From Haloarcula sp. H-GB4 (GTDB lineage: Archaea; Halobacteriota; Halobacteria; Halobacteriales; Haloarculaceae): a stretch of DNA of 64,000 nt. The notes beneath the pieces are model-generated. The model searched no databases and had not been told where the DNA came from. It saw only the letters and a list, made by a program, of their open reading frames with translations. The stretch lies in NCBI RefSeq assembly GCF_030848575.1, contig NZ_JAVDDX010000001.1, positions 1,054,001 through 1,118,000 of the forward strand. Direction: 5' to 3'. The translations under genes and the position numbers were made by a program. Within the stretch, counting starts at the first letter, position 1. The number at the start of each line of letters is the position of its first letter. Positions 1-8,184 of this stretch are shown piece after piece.

Positions 1-165
1 GACTCAGACGAACTGGATACGTTCCATTCGGAGTTTGAGGGCCGACAGGCCGACGGGGAAACGCGTACCATCGAGGTGTCCGGCGGGTCCATTGAGTACG
101 ATGGCGAACCGGCGTGGATTGGTGTACTTCGGGACGCCGAAAGCAACCCCGACGTTGGCGAGTGA
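1..165 (+). CDS. PAS-domain protein, C-terminal fragment
   Basis: The gene starts outside the window; the last 54 residues are read in frame 1 to a TGA at 163-165. The tail contains EPAWIGVLRDAE, which matches the closing strand of a PAS sensor domain (the usual pattern is a hydrophobic run ending in an R-D-x-E/T). It is therefore the end of a protein whose last domain is PAS, perhaps a haloarchaeal PAS-containing regulator or kinase fragment; the output domain cannot be seen. The 131 bases up to the next gene hold no further coding signal that I recognise. Confidence 0.7.
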   Translation, partial: DSDELDTFHSEFEGRQADGETRTIEVSGGSIEYDGEPAWIGVLRDAESNPDVGE

Positions 166-296
166 GTCGCCGTTTAGCTGCTGTGTGCCGCCTTTTGATT
201 CTACTAGCGCAGACATCGCAGTATCACAGCGGTCTGCCAGTGACTGGCCCAGCATAAGCACAATCCCTTTCCACCGCCCACTCCTACCGTAGTACA

Positions 297-1235
297 ATGT
301 CGGAGTGCGATGCCTGTGGAAAGCAGGAGAACATGCCGTACCAGTGTGGGCACTGTGGGGGGACCTACTGTGCGGAACACCGGCTTCCCGAGGCCCACGA
401 TTGCCCCGGACTGGACAACTGGAGCGATCCGGGCGGCGTGTTCGACAGCGGGTTCGACGAGAGTGTAGATACTGGCCAGACCTCCGGGAGCGGCGGTGTC
501 GCTGACCGGTTCGGTATCGACACCGGGCCCGGCGGGCCGCTGGCGTACTTTCGGGGGAACGTCACGTACCTGTTCCTGGCGATTATGGGCATCGTGTTCA
601 TGCTTGAACATGTCGTTCTCTTTTCGCTCGGGGAAGAGGCGTTCCAGACGCTGTTTGTCCTCCGCCCGGACCACCCCGAGTACGTCTGGACTTGGGTTAC
701 GTCCGTGTTCTCCCATGCCGCCCCCTTTGGATTCTATCACATCTTCGGGAACGGGATCATCATCTACTTCTTCGGCCGGATCGTCGAGCAGCAGATCGGA
801 TCGAAGAAGTTCGCGATCTTCTTCCTCGTGTCCGGCGCGCTGGCGGGCCTCGGACAGATCGCAATCCAGGCAGTGCAGGGAACGTCTGCTGGTGTCCTTG
901 GAGCCAGCGGCGCGGCGCTGGCAATCATGGCGTTTCTGACCGTCCTGAAACCCGACCTGCGCGTCTACCTGTACTTCCTGATTCCCGTCCCGATCTGGGC
1001 AATCACCGGCTTCTACTTCCTGTTGAGCATCTTCGGGTCGCTCAATCCGATGGGGGCCGGCCTGCTCGGTGGCAACATCGCGCACCTTGCCCACCTCATC
1101 GGCCTCATCATCGGGCTCTGGTACGGCCAGAAAATCAAGGGACAGACCCGGATGCCCGGCCAGATACAGTTCGGCGGTGGTGGCGGCCCTGGTGGACCGG
1201 GTGGTCCCGGCGGTCCGGGCCGGCGTCGTCCGTGA
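297..1235 (+). CDS. Rhomboid-family intramembrane serine protease with N-terminal AN1 zinc finger
   Basis: 312 aa. Residues 4-36 form an AN1-type zinc finger (C4, C7, C17, C20, C25, H28, H34, C36). Residues about 90-280 are the six-helix rhomboid core: the HxxxN motif H148/N152, the catalytic GASG with S204, and the catalytic histidine H263 in IAHLAHL. The tail after 285 is Gly/Pro rich and ends in RRRP. Rhomboids cut transmembrane segments of other proteins within the membrane; here the zinc finger would face the cytoplasm. It ends 2 bases before endonuclease V, so the two are probably co-transcribed, though no functional link is evident. Family assignment is firm; the substrate is unknown. 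Confidence 0.93.
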   Translation: MSECDACGKQENMPYQCGHCGGTYCAEHRLPEAHDCPGLDNWSDPGGVFDSGFDESVDTGQTSGSGGVADRFGIDTGPGGPLAYFRGNVTYLFLAIMGIVFMLEHVVLFSLGEEAFQTLFVLRPDHPEYVWTWVTSVFSHAAPFGFYHIFGNGIIIYFFGRIVEQQIGSKKFAIFFLVSGALAGLGQIAIQAVQGTSAGVLGASGAALAIMAFLTVLKPDLRVYLYFLIPVPIWAITGFYFLLSIFGSLNPMGAGLLGGNIAHLAHLIGLIIGLWYGQKIKGQTRMPGQIQFGGGGGPGGPGGPGGPGRRRP

Positions 1236-1237
1236 CG

Positions 1238-2047
1238 ATGCACCCGGTTCGCCCCGAGTTCGTCCCCGACCCGTCGCTCTCGAAGACTGAGATGGAGGAG
1301 TTGCAACGCGACATCGCGGAAGTCGCGCAGTTCGAGGATGACATGGACGCTTTGCCCGAGGCGATCACGCGCGCCGGAGACGCACCAGACGTCGACCAGG
1401 CGACACTGAGCACCAGCTCCGACGACCGAACGGACCCGCCCCTCATCGCTGGCGTCGATCAGGCGTTCGTTGACGACAAGGCTGTCTCGGCTGTTGTCGT
1501 GCGACAGAACGGCGAGGTCATCGAGCGAGTCAGTGCCGTGAAGCGAACCGAGATTCCGTACATTCCCGGTCTGCTGTCGTTCCGCGAAGGCGGCGCAATC
1601 CTGGCCGCGTTTGCGGAGTTGGAGACCGACCCCGACGTGGTACTCGTCGACGGCAGCGGCCGCATCCACTTCCGGGAAGCCGGGCTGGCGACACACATCG
1701 GCGTCACACTGGACGTGCCGACCATCGGCGTTGCCAAGAGTCTCCTCTGTGGTACGCCGGAGCGGTCCCTCGATGAGACGTATCCAGAAGGAACGCGGAT
1801 TCCGATTGCAGCCGACGACAGCGTCGAGACTTGCCCCGACGGGACAGTCATTGGCCACGCACTCCAGACGCGCCAGTACGACTCACCGAATCGGCACATC
1901 AATCCGCTCATCGTCAGCCCCGGCCATCGCGTCAGCGCACGCACGGCCGCGGATACCGTCGACGCCACTGCCGACGGCTACAAACTCCCCGAGCCGACCC
2001 GACTGGCCGACAGCTACGCCGACGAGGCGAAGGCAACCGTCGAGTAG
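1238..2047 (+). CDS. nfi: Endonuclease V (deoxyinosine 3' endonuclease)
   Basis: 269 aa from the ATG at 1238, which sits 2 bases after the rhomboid stop; the open frame extends further upstream but only through the rhomboid gene. Endonuclease V nicks DNA one base 3' of deaminated adenine (inosine). The catalytic carboxylates are visible as D74 (GVDQAF), E117 (SFRE) and D138 (VDGSGR), with H144 six residues on, and the strand-separating wedge PYIPG at 107-111. An acidic N-terminal extension of about 65 residues precedes the core. Function in base-deamination repair follows from the family. Confidence 0.93.
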   Translation: MHPVRPEFVPDPSLSKTEMEELQRDIAEVAQFEDDMDALPEAITRAGDAPDVDQATLSTSSDDRTDPPLIAGVDQAFVDDKAVSAVVVRQNGEVIERVSAVKRTEIPYIPGLLSFREGGAILAAFAELETDPDVVLVDGSGRIHFREAGLATHIGVTLDVPTIGVAKSLLCGTPERSLDETYPEGTRIPIAADDSVETCPDGTVIGHALQTRQYDSPNRHINPLIVSPGHRVSARTAADTVDATADGYKLPEPTRLADSYADEAKATVE

Positions 2048-2067
2048 CTCGGTCGGATAACCGACAG

Positions 2068-2073
2068 TATAAC
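2068..2073 (+). promoter_or_regulatory. TATA box of the SDR gene
   Basis: TATAAC about 30 nt upstream of the ATG at 2103. An archaeal TATA box lies roughly 26 nt before the transcription start, so this predicts an almost leaderless mRNA beginning near 2097-2100 and supports the ATG at 2103 over the in-frame GTG at 2082. Confidence 0.5.
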
Positions 2074-2102
2074 TTCCCGGGGTGTGTTCTCCCGGCCAAC
2101 AC

Positions 2103-2927
2103 ATGGCGAAGACGGTGCTGATTACGGGGGCGTCCTCGGGTATCGGGCGGGCGAGTGCCGAGGCGTTCCTGGCCGACGACTGGACTGTCTGGGCGACCGC
2201 CCGCGAGGAATCGGACATCGAAGACCTCGACCACACAGGCTGTAAAACCGCTGAACTTGACGTGACAAACCCACGGGAGTGCGAGCGGGTCGTCGAGGCG
2301 CTTATCGAGTCCGAAGGGCGGCTCGATTGTCTCGTGAACAACGCCGGCTACGCACAGTTTGGTGCGGTCGAGGACGTATCGACGGCGGCGCTACACGAGC
2401 AGTTCGACGTGAACCTCTACGGCCCGCACCGACTCATCCGTGAGGCACTCCCGCATATGCGTGCTCGGGACAACGGGACTATCGTCAATGTCTCCAGCGT
2501 CGCGGGCCGTATTGCGTTCCCGAACCAGGGCGGCTACGCCGCCTCGAAGTTCGCGCTTGAGGGGCTCAGCGACGCGCTCCGGATGGAGGTCGAGGAGTTC
2601 GGCATCGACGTGGTGCTCGTCGAACCTGGGCCGGTTGAGACCAACTTCGACAACCGCGCCGACGAAGAACTCGACAACCTCGATACGTCCGGCGCGTACG
2701 ACTGGCTGTATCAGGCCCACGAGGACTCAAATCTCGTCGGTATTCAGGACGCGCTCTCTGTCACGCCCGGGACGGTTGCGCTGACTATCCGCGACGCTGC
2801 CAACGCCAGCGATCCCGAACCGCGGTATCCCGTCGGACAGGGCGCACAGCTACTTCTCATGCTCGATTACCTACCAGCGCAGTGGCGCGATGCAGCGTTC
2901 GGCGTCATCCGGAAGCTGACAAGCTAA
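2103..2927 (+). CDS. Short-chain dehydrogenase/reductase (SDR)
   Basis: 274 aa. Classical SDR: the NAD(P)-binding TGASSGIG at residues 9-16, the NNAG strand motif near 79-82, catalytic serine in NVSSVAG (about 131) and the YAASK active site at 145-149. Such enzymes oxidise or reduce hydroxy/keto groups on many substrates; the substrate cannot be read from sequence. The ATG at 2103 is preferred because the Rossmann fold begins within a few residues and a TATA box lies about 30 nt upstream. It stands alone, convergent with the ATPase gene at 2945. Confidence 0.9.
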   Translation: MAKTVLITGASSGIGRASAEAFLADDWTVWATAREESDIEDLDHTGCKTAELDVTNPRECERVVEALIESEGRLDCLVNNAGYAQFGAVEDVSTAALHEQFDVNLYGPHRLIREALPHMRARDNGTIVNVSSVAGRIAFPNQGGYAASKFALEGLSDALRMEVEEFGIDVVLVEPGPVETNFDNRADEELDNLDTSGAYDWLYQAHEDSNLVGIQDALSVTPGTVALTIRDAANASDPEPRYPVGQGAQLLLMLDYLPAQWRDAAFGVIRKLTS

Positions 2928-2944
2928 TCACCGCCCCACTCAGT

Positions 2945-4033
2945 TCAGTCCAGACAGGCCGCCACAACCGAAAGCAGTCGCTCGCCGCGCACTTCTTCGG
3001 CGAACAGCGGCACACGGCGTACGTCATGGCCGCGGAACATGTCCTGTGACCGGGCCAGCGCGTCTTGCTGGACTTGCCAGCGCCGCGCGCAGAACTCACA
3101 GTCGGCGTGGTTCGGGCCGGCGATGTCAACGTCTTCTCCAAGCACCTCGCTCGGGTCTTGCATCACCCGGTTGACGACGACGGTGCTGACTGGGATGTTG
3201 AATTCACCGAGTTGTGCGAGCAAGCGTTCAGACTCGACGACAGAGAGTTCCTCGGGCACCATGACGATGCGGAAGTCCGTCTTTTGTGGGTCCTGCAGGA
3301 TCGACCGCAGATGCTCGATCCGATCCGACAGCTCCTGCAAGTCCTCAATGCCAGCCTCTGCATCAACGTCCTGATCGTCACCGAACATGCCGGTGAGATT
3401 GTCCATCATCCCTGAAAATCGCTCGCGGAGCTGCAGTATCTTCCCGACCATCGAGTCCATCGTCTCGGGGAGTTCCAGCAACCGGAGTGTATGGCCGGTC
3501 GGGGCGGTGTCGATGACGACGCGGTCGAAACGGTCGTCGTCGACGTAATCCAGCAGCAGGCGGAGCGCCGCGGCCTCGTCAGCTCCGGGCATCGACCCGC
3601 CAAGCAGCCCCTCTTCGCCACCGATTGGGTCCTCGGCCTGGCCTGCGCCCGCTGCACTGCCTGCACCCCCGCCGAACATCCCGTCGCCACCGAGAAGTTC
3701 GCCCACGCCGCCCAGTGCGTCCTCCTCGACACCAAGCGGGCCCTCGCCGACGGCAGCCTCCGGGTCGATTTCCGCGGCATACAGCGGTATCTCCTCTCTG
3801 ATGCGCGTTGGCGTTGCCGGGATATCTGCCTCCAGCGTGTCCGACAGGGAGTGGGCAGGGTCCGTGGAGACAACGAGCGTCGCCGTGTCGTCTCGCGCGG
3901 AGGCCAGCGCGGTGGCTGCAGCACACGTCGTCTTGCCGACGCCGCCTTTCCCGCCGTAGAGGACGTACTCCGCCGCATCGATTCCTGCGGGTGCGTCGAT
4001 GTCATCGACCGCTTCGACGTCGAGTTCGCTCAT
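2945..4033 (-). CDS. ArsA/Get3-family ATPase
   Basis: 362 aa, single-domain member of the ArsA/Get3 family. It has the deviant P-loop GGKGGVGKTT at 27-36, the switch motif DTAPTGHTLRLLELP at 175-189 and a CEFC (CxxC) pair at 312-315, which in Get3 binds zinc at the dimer interface. Get3 delivers tail-anchored proteins to membranes; ArsA powers arsenite export. One domain plus CxxC and no arsenic genes nearby favour a Get3-like role. Unusual is a stretch rich in glycine at 107-147, where eukaryotic Get3 has its client-binding helices. Upstream on the same strand lies the small zinc protein at 4085. Confidence 0.88.
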   Translation of the reverse strand: MSELDVEAVDDIDAPAGIDAAEYVLYGGKGGVGKTTCAAATALASARDDTATLVVSTDPAHSLSDTLEADIPATPTRIREEIPLYAAEIDPEAAVGEGPLGVEEDALGGVGELLGGDGMFGGGAGSAAGAGQAEDPIGGEEGLLGGSMPGADEAAALRLLLDYVDDDRFDRVVIDTAPTGHTLRLLELPETMDSMVGKILQLRERFSGMMDNLTGMFGDDQDVDAEAGIEDLQELSDRIEHLRSILQDPQKTDFRIVMVPEELSVVESERLLAQLGEFNIPVSTVVVNRVMQDPSEVLGEDVDIAGPNHADCEFCARRWQVQQDALARSQDMFRGHDVRRVPLFAEEVRGERLLSVVAACLD

Positions 4034-4084
4034 GCCAGAAGCTACGCTTGTCTGGCCTTGAGTACTTCCCGAAAAGGAGTTGTC

Positions 4085-4246
4085 CTACTGTCTCGAGGAT
4101 CGCGCTTCACGGACGTCCGCGCCGTCCCGGAGTTTGTCCTCACAGTTCGGACAGACCCGGGGGCCATGGCCTTCAACGGCTTCTGGTGTAAAAACCCGTA
4201 CGTACTGCTCGGTTACGAATTCACCGCAGTTCTGACACTCGGGCAT
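4085..4246 (-). CDS. Small haloarchaeal zinc-binding protein (two CxxC)
   Basis: 53 aa, starting MPECQNCGEF. Two CxxC pairs (C4/C7 and C32/C35, the latter in VCPNCEDKL) can hold one zinc ion. The arrangement, with a V-R-V-F-T segment between the pairs and a basic DVREARSSRQ tail, matches a family of about 50-residue haloarchaeal zinc-finger proteins that I recognise but cannot assign a function (I believe DUF7563; not checked). The stop codon is the TAG at 4085-4087 (read on the minus strand). It lies 51 bases upstream of the ArsA/Get3 gene on the same strand. Confidence 0.85.
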   Translation of the reverse strand: MPECQNCGEFVTEQYVRVFTPEAVEGHGPRVCPNCEDKLRDGADVREARSSRQ

Positions 4247-4319
4247 CTATAGGTACACTCGTTCCACGATGTATATGCCTTCCGCTGGCAACGAAATATT
4301 CCGGTTAATCGACACGGCG

Positions 4320-6770
4320 TTACTGGTGGTGGTCGGCCCAGAATGAATCCAGTTGGCTCGCGAGGAAATCCGGCGTCATCCGGGTGAACTCCTCGCGTTC
4401 GCCGGCAGGCAGGTACGGAGACACTGAATGCCGCGCGTCCGGCGTATACCGCCGGCCGACCAGCGCCCGCACGCCGACCTCGTCAACGCCGCGGATGACG
4501 CGGCCGATGGCCTGGCGCGCGCGCCGCACAGCCGGAACTGTCAGGGCGTACTCGAAGGCACTATCCTCGCCGAAGGCGTCACCGTATGCCCGCTGAACGC
4601 CCCGGACACGGGGTGAACCGATATTCACCAGCGGGATACCGACGACCGCGCAGGTCGATAGCTTCTCGCCGTCGTAATCGACGCCTTCGGTTAGCGTCCC
4701 GCGCGTTGACGTGACCATGACTTTCCCGTCGCCACTGAAGAACTCGCGTTTCAGCCGTTCAGTCTCCTCGTTGCTCGATGATTCGTCCACGAGGACCGAC
4801 TTCTCGACGGCCTCCTGCAGGTATGCGCCGGCCCAGCGCGCCTCTCGGTAGTTCGGCATCGCTACCATGACGTTGCCCGGAGAACGAGCTAGCGCGCGCA
4901 ACGCCTGTGCGTACTCGTCGCGCGTCGGGTTCCAGTTGTCACCGAGCGGCCGCATCGTCCCAGGGTCGCCGCGGTTGCGCGCGGTAAACGGCGTCGCGTC
5001 GACGAGGTACGACGCCCGGTTCTCAGGCGGGAACGGCAGGTCGTAGGTCGTCGACCGGACCGGTCGTCCGTCGCCGGATTGCTCGTCGGGGGCCGTCGAG
5101 CCCGTCTCGGCCATCGAGTCCAGTCCCGACACGCGGGTGAACACGTCCAGCGGCTCCAGCGTCGCGCTCATCAGGATACCGCCCCCGAGGTCGTCGAAGA
5201 CGTTCCGCAGGGCCGTCGCGGGCATACAGTTGTAACACAGCAGGCCCGGCGTGTAGACGGCCTGGTAGTCGGAATCGAGGCTCTGTCCGTGGTTCGGTGA
5301 GTGCTCCAGTTCGATCTCCCGGAGGAAGGTCGCGTGGTCGCGCTCCCACCACTGCCCGGCCAGCACGCCGACAGCGGCGCACACCGGCTGGCGGGTCAGC
5401 CCGAGCTGGTCGATTGCGTCCTCAACGGCGGCCCCGACCTTCGACAGCGAGCGCCAGAGCGACCCATCGTAGCCCTTGCGCTCGGCCCACTCGGTCAGTT
5501 CGTCCTGCTCAACCGTGTCGGGGTCCCGAAGCGGGATTTCGCGGTCGTGCTCGGGGAGGGTTGACGGGTCCGCGCGCCAGCCCTCGTGTTCGGCGTCGAG
5601 GAAGGACTCGATGCGGTTGTCGAGCCACCGGACGAGGTCGTCGTAGAACTTCCGGGCCTGGTCAACTGCGTCCAGCGGGACTTCGCGGGCCGACAGGACC
5701 TCGCGGACCTGCGCCTTGTGGTCGGCGCTCTGCTGGGCGCGCTGGATCAGTGTCGTGCAGTCGTTGCGCGCTTGTACGATACTCTGACGGCCCAGGCGGT
5801 CCGACAGAAGGTCACGCACGCGCTCCTCGAGTCGGTGGGCCTCGTCCACGATGACGAGCGTCTGGTTGTCGAGCACGTCCGACAGCAGCGGGCGAGAGCC
5901 CGGGTCGAACAGGTGGTTGTAGTTCCCGACGATAACATCAGCCTCGTCCAGCATCACGCTCATTACCCGATGCGGGCAGGTCCCGCGCTCCGTCGCCGCC
6001 GGGAGGTAGCCGTCCATCGTCACCACGTGCTCCTCTCCAGCCGAGAAGTCGACGGGCGAACCTTTGTTGCGGGCGTACCAGTCCGCCTCGAACGGACAGT
6101 ACAGCGGCGGGTCTGACCCCTCTGCCATCGATTCCGGAGCTGTTGGCTGGGCCTGCCGGTACGGCGAGGCCGCGCCGGCTGTCTGAAGTGTGTCGTCGCC
6201 AAGGGTCGATTGCTCGACCGCGTCAGGGCGCGCGGCCGCGGCGAGGTCCTGCCCTTTCCGCGGGTCCCACCACTGGTCGTCGTCTGCCTCACCGGCGATT
6301 TCGGCGTCCGCGACGGCCGCGCCGTCCGAACGCCCGTCGTCCTCGACTAACCGCGCCGTCGCCTCCCTGAGGTCCTCACAGCGGTCGTGTGTCCCTACGT
6401 CGTCCGGGAACTGTCCCTCGCGACCGTACGGACAGAGGTCGCGCTTGCCGACCAGCGAGATGCCGTCGAACGGCTCGTCGATACCGGCGTTGAGCGCTCG
6501 CAGGTCATCGACGAACTGCTGGAGTTGCTGTTTGACCGGCGTGACGACGACCATTCGCTCATACAGATCCGTATCACGGACCAGCGTCGCGCCGGCGGTG
6601 AGCGCAGCCATCGTCTTGCCCGTCCCGCATGGGCCTTCCATCGCGAGAAAACCGCGTGCCTTGCCCGCCTCGATGGCTCGTTCGACGGCGTCGGCCTGAT
6701 TCTCGTAGGGCTCGTCGAAGCCGAAATACGCGCGCCAGGACTCTGTGCCCGTCGAGGCGGAGTCTCCCAT
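4320..6770 (-). CDS. XPD/Rad3-like (DEAD_2) ATP-dependent DNA helicase
   Basis: 816 aa superfamily 2 helicase. Walker A is GPCGTGKT at 46-53 and Walker B is DEAH at 309-312. Late motifs V-VI include TLTEGVDYDGEKLS and RQAIGRVIRG with its arginine finger. Four cysteines (C113, C131, C225, C265) are candidates for the 4Fe-4S cluster of XPD/DinG helicases, but they are spread out because a low-complexity acidic insert (about 140-215) separates them. Such helicases unwind DNA 5' to 3' in repair. No neighbour indicates a pathway. Confidence 0.9.
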   Translation of the reverse strand: MGDSASTGTESWRAYFGFDEPYENQADAVERAIEAGKARGFLAMEGPCGTGKTMAALTAGATLVRDTDLYERMVVVTPVKQQLQQFVDDLRALNAGIDEPFDGISLVGKRDLCPYGREGQFPDDVGTHDRCEDLREATARLVEDDGRSDGAAVADAEIAGEADDDQWWDPRKGQDLAAAARPDAVEQSTLGDDTLQTAGAASPYRQAQPTAPESMAEGSDPPLYCPFEADWYARNKGSPVDFSAGEEHVVTMDGYLPAATERGTCPHRVMSVMLDEADVIVGNYNHLFDPGSRPLLSDVLDNQTLVIVDEAHRLEERVRDLLSDRLGRQSIVQARNDCTTLIQRAQQSADHKAQVREVLSAREVPLDAVDQARKFYDDLVRWLDNRIESFLDAEHEGWRADPSTLPEHDREIPLRDPDTVEQDELTEWAERKGYDGSLWRSLSKVGAAVEDAIDQLGLTRQPVCAAVGVLAGQWWERDHATFLREIELEHSPNHGQSLDSDYQAVYTPGLLCYNCMPATALRNVFDDLGGGILMSATLEPLDVFTRVSGLDSMAETGSTAPDEQSGDGRPVRSTTYDLPFPPENRASYLVDATPFTARNRGDPGTMRPLGDNWNPTRDEYAQALRALARSPGNVMVAMPNYREARWAGAYLQEAVEKSVLVDESSSNEETERLKREFFSGDGKVMVTSTRGTLTEGVDYDGEKLSTCAVVGIPLVNIGSPRVRGVQRAYGDAFGEDSAFEYALTVPAVRRARQAIGRVIRGVDEVGVRALVGRRYTPDARHSVSPYLPAGEREEFTRMTPDFLASQLDSFWADHHQ

Positions 6771-6910
6771 CGAAACGGGGTTAGTCGTCCCGGTATTTGA
6801 ACCGCGGGGTTCCCGTCCGTCGCAATCGCTCTGTGCGCGTAGCGTTGGGACCGCAGTGAACCGAAAAACGGGCTGTGACTGGTCGCCGCCCAGTCACTGG
6901 CTCTGAGCCG

Positions 6911-7471
6911 TTAGTCCAGCAGGCCGAGGTCGCTCAGCCGCTCGACGATGGTGTCGACAGCTTCTTCGGCGTCCTCTTTACGCTTGCCGCCGGTGACAAC
7001 GAGCTTCCCCGAACCGAATAGCAGCGCGACTACGTCGGGTTCGTCGAGTCGGTAGACGAGGCCCGGGAACTGCTCCGGTTCGTACTCGATGTTCTCGAGC
7101 CCGAGGCCGATGGCGATGGCGTTGAGGTTGAGCGAGCTCCCGAGGTCAGCGGAACTGACGATGTTCTGGACGACTATTTCGGGGTCGTCGTCGACTTGGA
7201 TGTTCAGGTCACGGAGCTTGTCGAAGACGATGCGCAGACTCTGGTGGACATCGTCTGTCGATTTCGCACCCGTGCAGACGATCTTGCCCGACCGGAAGAT
7301 GAGCGCGGCGGATTTGGGGTCCTGTGTCCGATAGACAAGGCCCGGGAACTGCTCGGGGTCGTAGTCGGCTCCCTCGAGGTCCATTGCGACGCTCTCAAGG
7401 TCGAGTTCTTGTCCGATACCGGTCGAAGCAACGACATTTTCGATGTCAATGCTCTCTTTTGGGTCGACCAT
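6911..7471 (-). CDS. tbp: TATA-box binding protein (TBP)
   Basis: 186 aa, made of two imperfect repeats of about 90 residues: residues 8-97 and 98-186, each with a version of EQFPGLVYR and a following ALIFRSGK / ALLFGSGK strand. This is the saddle-shaped general transcription factor that binds the archaeal TATA element and recruits TFB and RNA polymerase. Length and motifs are normal. Haloarchaea often carry several tbp paralogues; this one has the features of a housekeeping copy, but I cannot rank it without the rest of the genome. Confidence 0.97.
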   Translation of the reverse strand: MVDPKESIDIENVVASTGIGQELDLESVAMDLEGADYDPEQFPGLVYRTQDPKSAALIFRSGKIVCTGAKSTDDVHQSLRIVFDKLRDLNIQVDDDPEIVVQNIVSSADLGSSLNLNAIAIGLGLENIEYEPEQFPGLVYRLDEPDVVALLFGSGKLVVTGGKRKEDAEEAVDTIVERLSDLGLLD

Positions 7472-7673
7472 ATAGTGTTTTAAATACCGGATTTAAATCA
7501 TATAAACGTTTGTGATGCTGTGATTACTAGTCGTTCTTCGACCTCTACCACGTCCGACAGATTCCATTCAAGTAGGTGTCTGTCGCTGAGCGACCCGCTA
7601 TGACCGTTGATCCCGGACCTAGAAGGACTGCCAGCCCGGCAGCCGCTAGGCCGCTGAAAACGCGACTGTACTG
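7472..7673. promoter_or_regulatory. Promoter region of tbp and intergenic gap
   Basis: The 202 bases between tbp and the TRAM gene are A/T-rich close to tbp. On the minus strand there are TATA-like stretches at about 7491-7498 (ATTTAAAT) and 7481-7488, the first about 24 nt upstream of the tbp ATG, consistent with a nearly leaderless transcript. No convincing open reading frame is seen in the remainder. Confidence 0.5.
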
Positions 7674-8114
7674 CTATACTGTCCGACTGTCGTTGTCGAC
7701 GACGCTCGCGAACGCGACGTTTTCCTGTACGGTCTCGATCTCGACGGTTGGCGAGTCGCCCGGTTCGCCGTCGGGGACGATGACGACGTATCCGCGTTCG
7801 ACCTTGGCGATACCATCGCCCTGATCGCCGAGCGATTCGATAGTCACGTTTCGGATTTCGCCCTCGTCGACTGGCGGTTGCGGGACACCGGTGTCAGCCC
7901 GCTCCGACTCGGTATTCTGTTTGGGCATCTGCGGCTGGGCTGTTACCGACGTGCTGGCGTCGACCTGCGAGAGCAGACCTACCCGGTAGGTCTCGCCCTG
8001 CGAGACCGCGCCATGTGATACTTCACTTTTCGGAATTTCAACAATATATCGGTCCCCGTCCGTCTCTATTTGCGCACTGAACAATGTACTGAGTGCATCT
8101 GGAACTTCGACCAT
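7674..8114 (-). CDS. TRAM-domain protein
   Basis: 146 aa. The C-terminal 65 residues (about 83-146) form a TRAM beta-barrel: a GEIRNVTIESLGDQGDGIAK strand followed by GYVVIVPDGEPGD and a closing strand. TRAM domains bind RNA; small stand-alone TRAM proteins in archaea are thought to act as RNA chaperones. The N-terminal 80 residues are a separate strand-rich region plus a Ser/Thr/Gln/Pro linker (about 50-82) without a match I can name. It lies upstream of tbp on the same strand, about 200 bases away. Confidence 0.85.
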   Translation of the reverse strand: MVEVPDALSTLFSAQIETDGDRYIVEIPKSEVSHGAVSQGETYRVGLLSQVDASTSVTAQPQMPKQNTESERADTGVPQPPVDEGEIRNVTIESLGDQGDGIAKVERGYVVIVPDGEPGDSPTVEIETVQENVAFASVVDNDSRTV

Positions 8115-8184
8115 AGCCTATTCTACGGCTCATGATAGATAATGGTCCTGCCCTGATGTGGTGAAAATTGCCGGCAGTTGCCGA

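Noticed and set aside
692..1237. Long extension of the endonuclease V frame upstream of 1238
   Set aside because: It lies in a different frame over the rhomboid gene and gives a composition (Arg/Pro rich) unlike any protein; the ATG at 1238 starts the real gene.
3491..4252. Long plus-strand frame opposite the ArsA/Get3 gene
   Set aside because: Shadow of the minus-strand gene; no homology and poor codon bias.
5297..6116. Arginine-rich frames opposite the helicase
   Set aside because: Typical high-G+C antisense artefacts.
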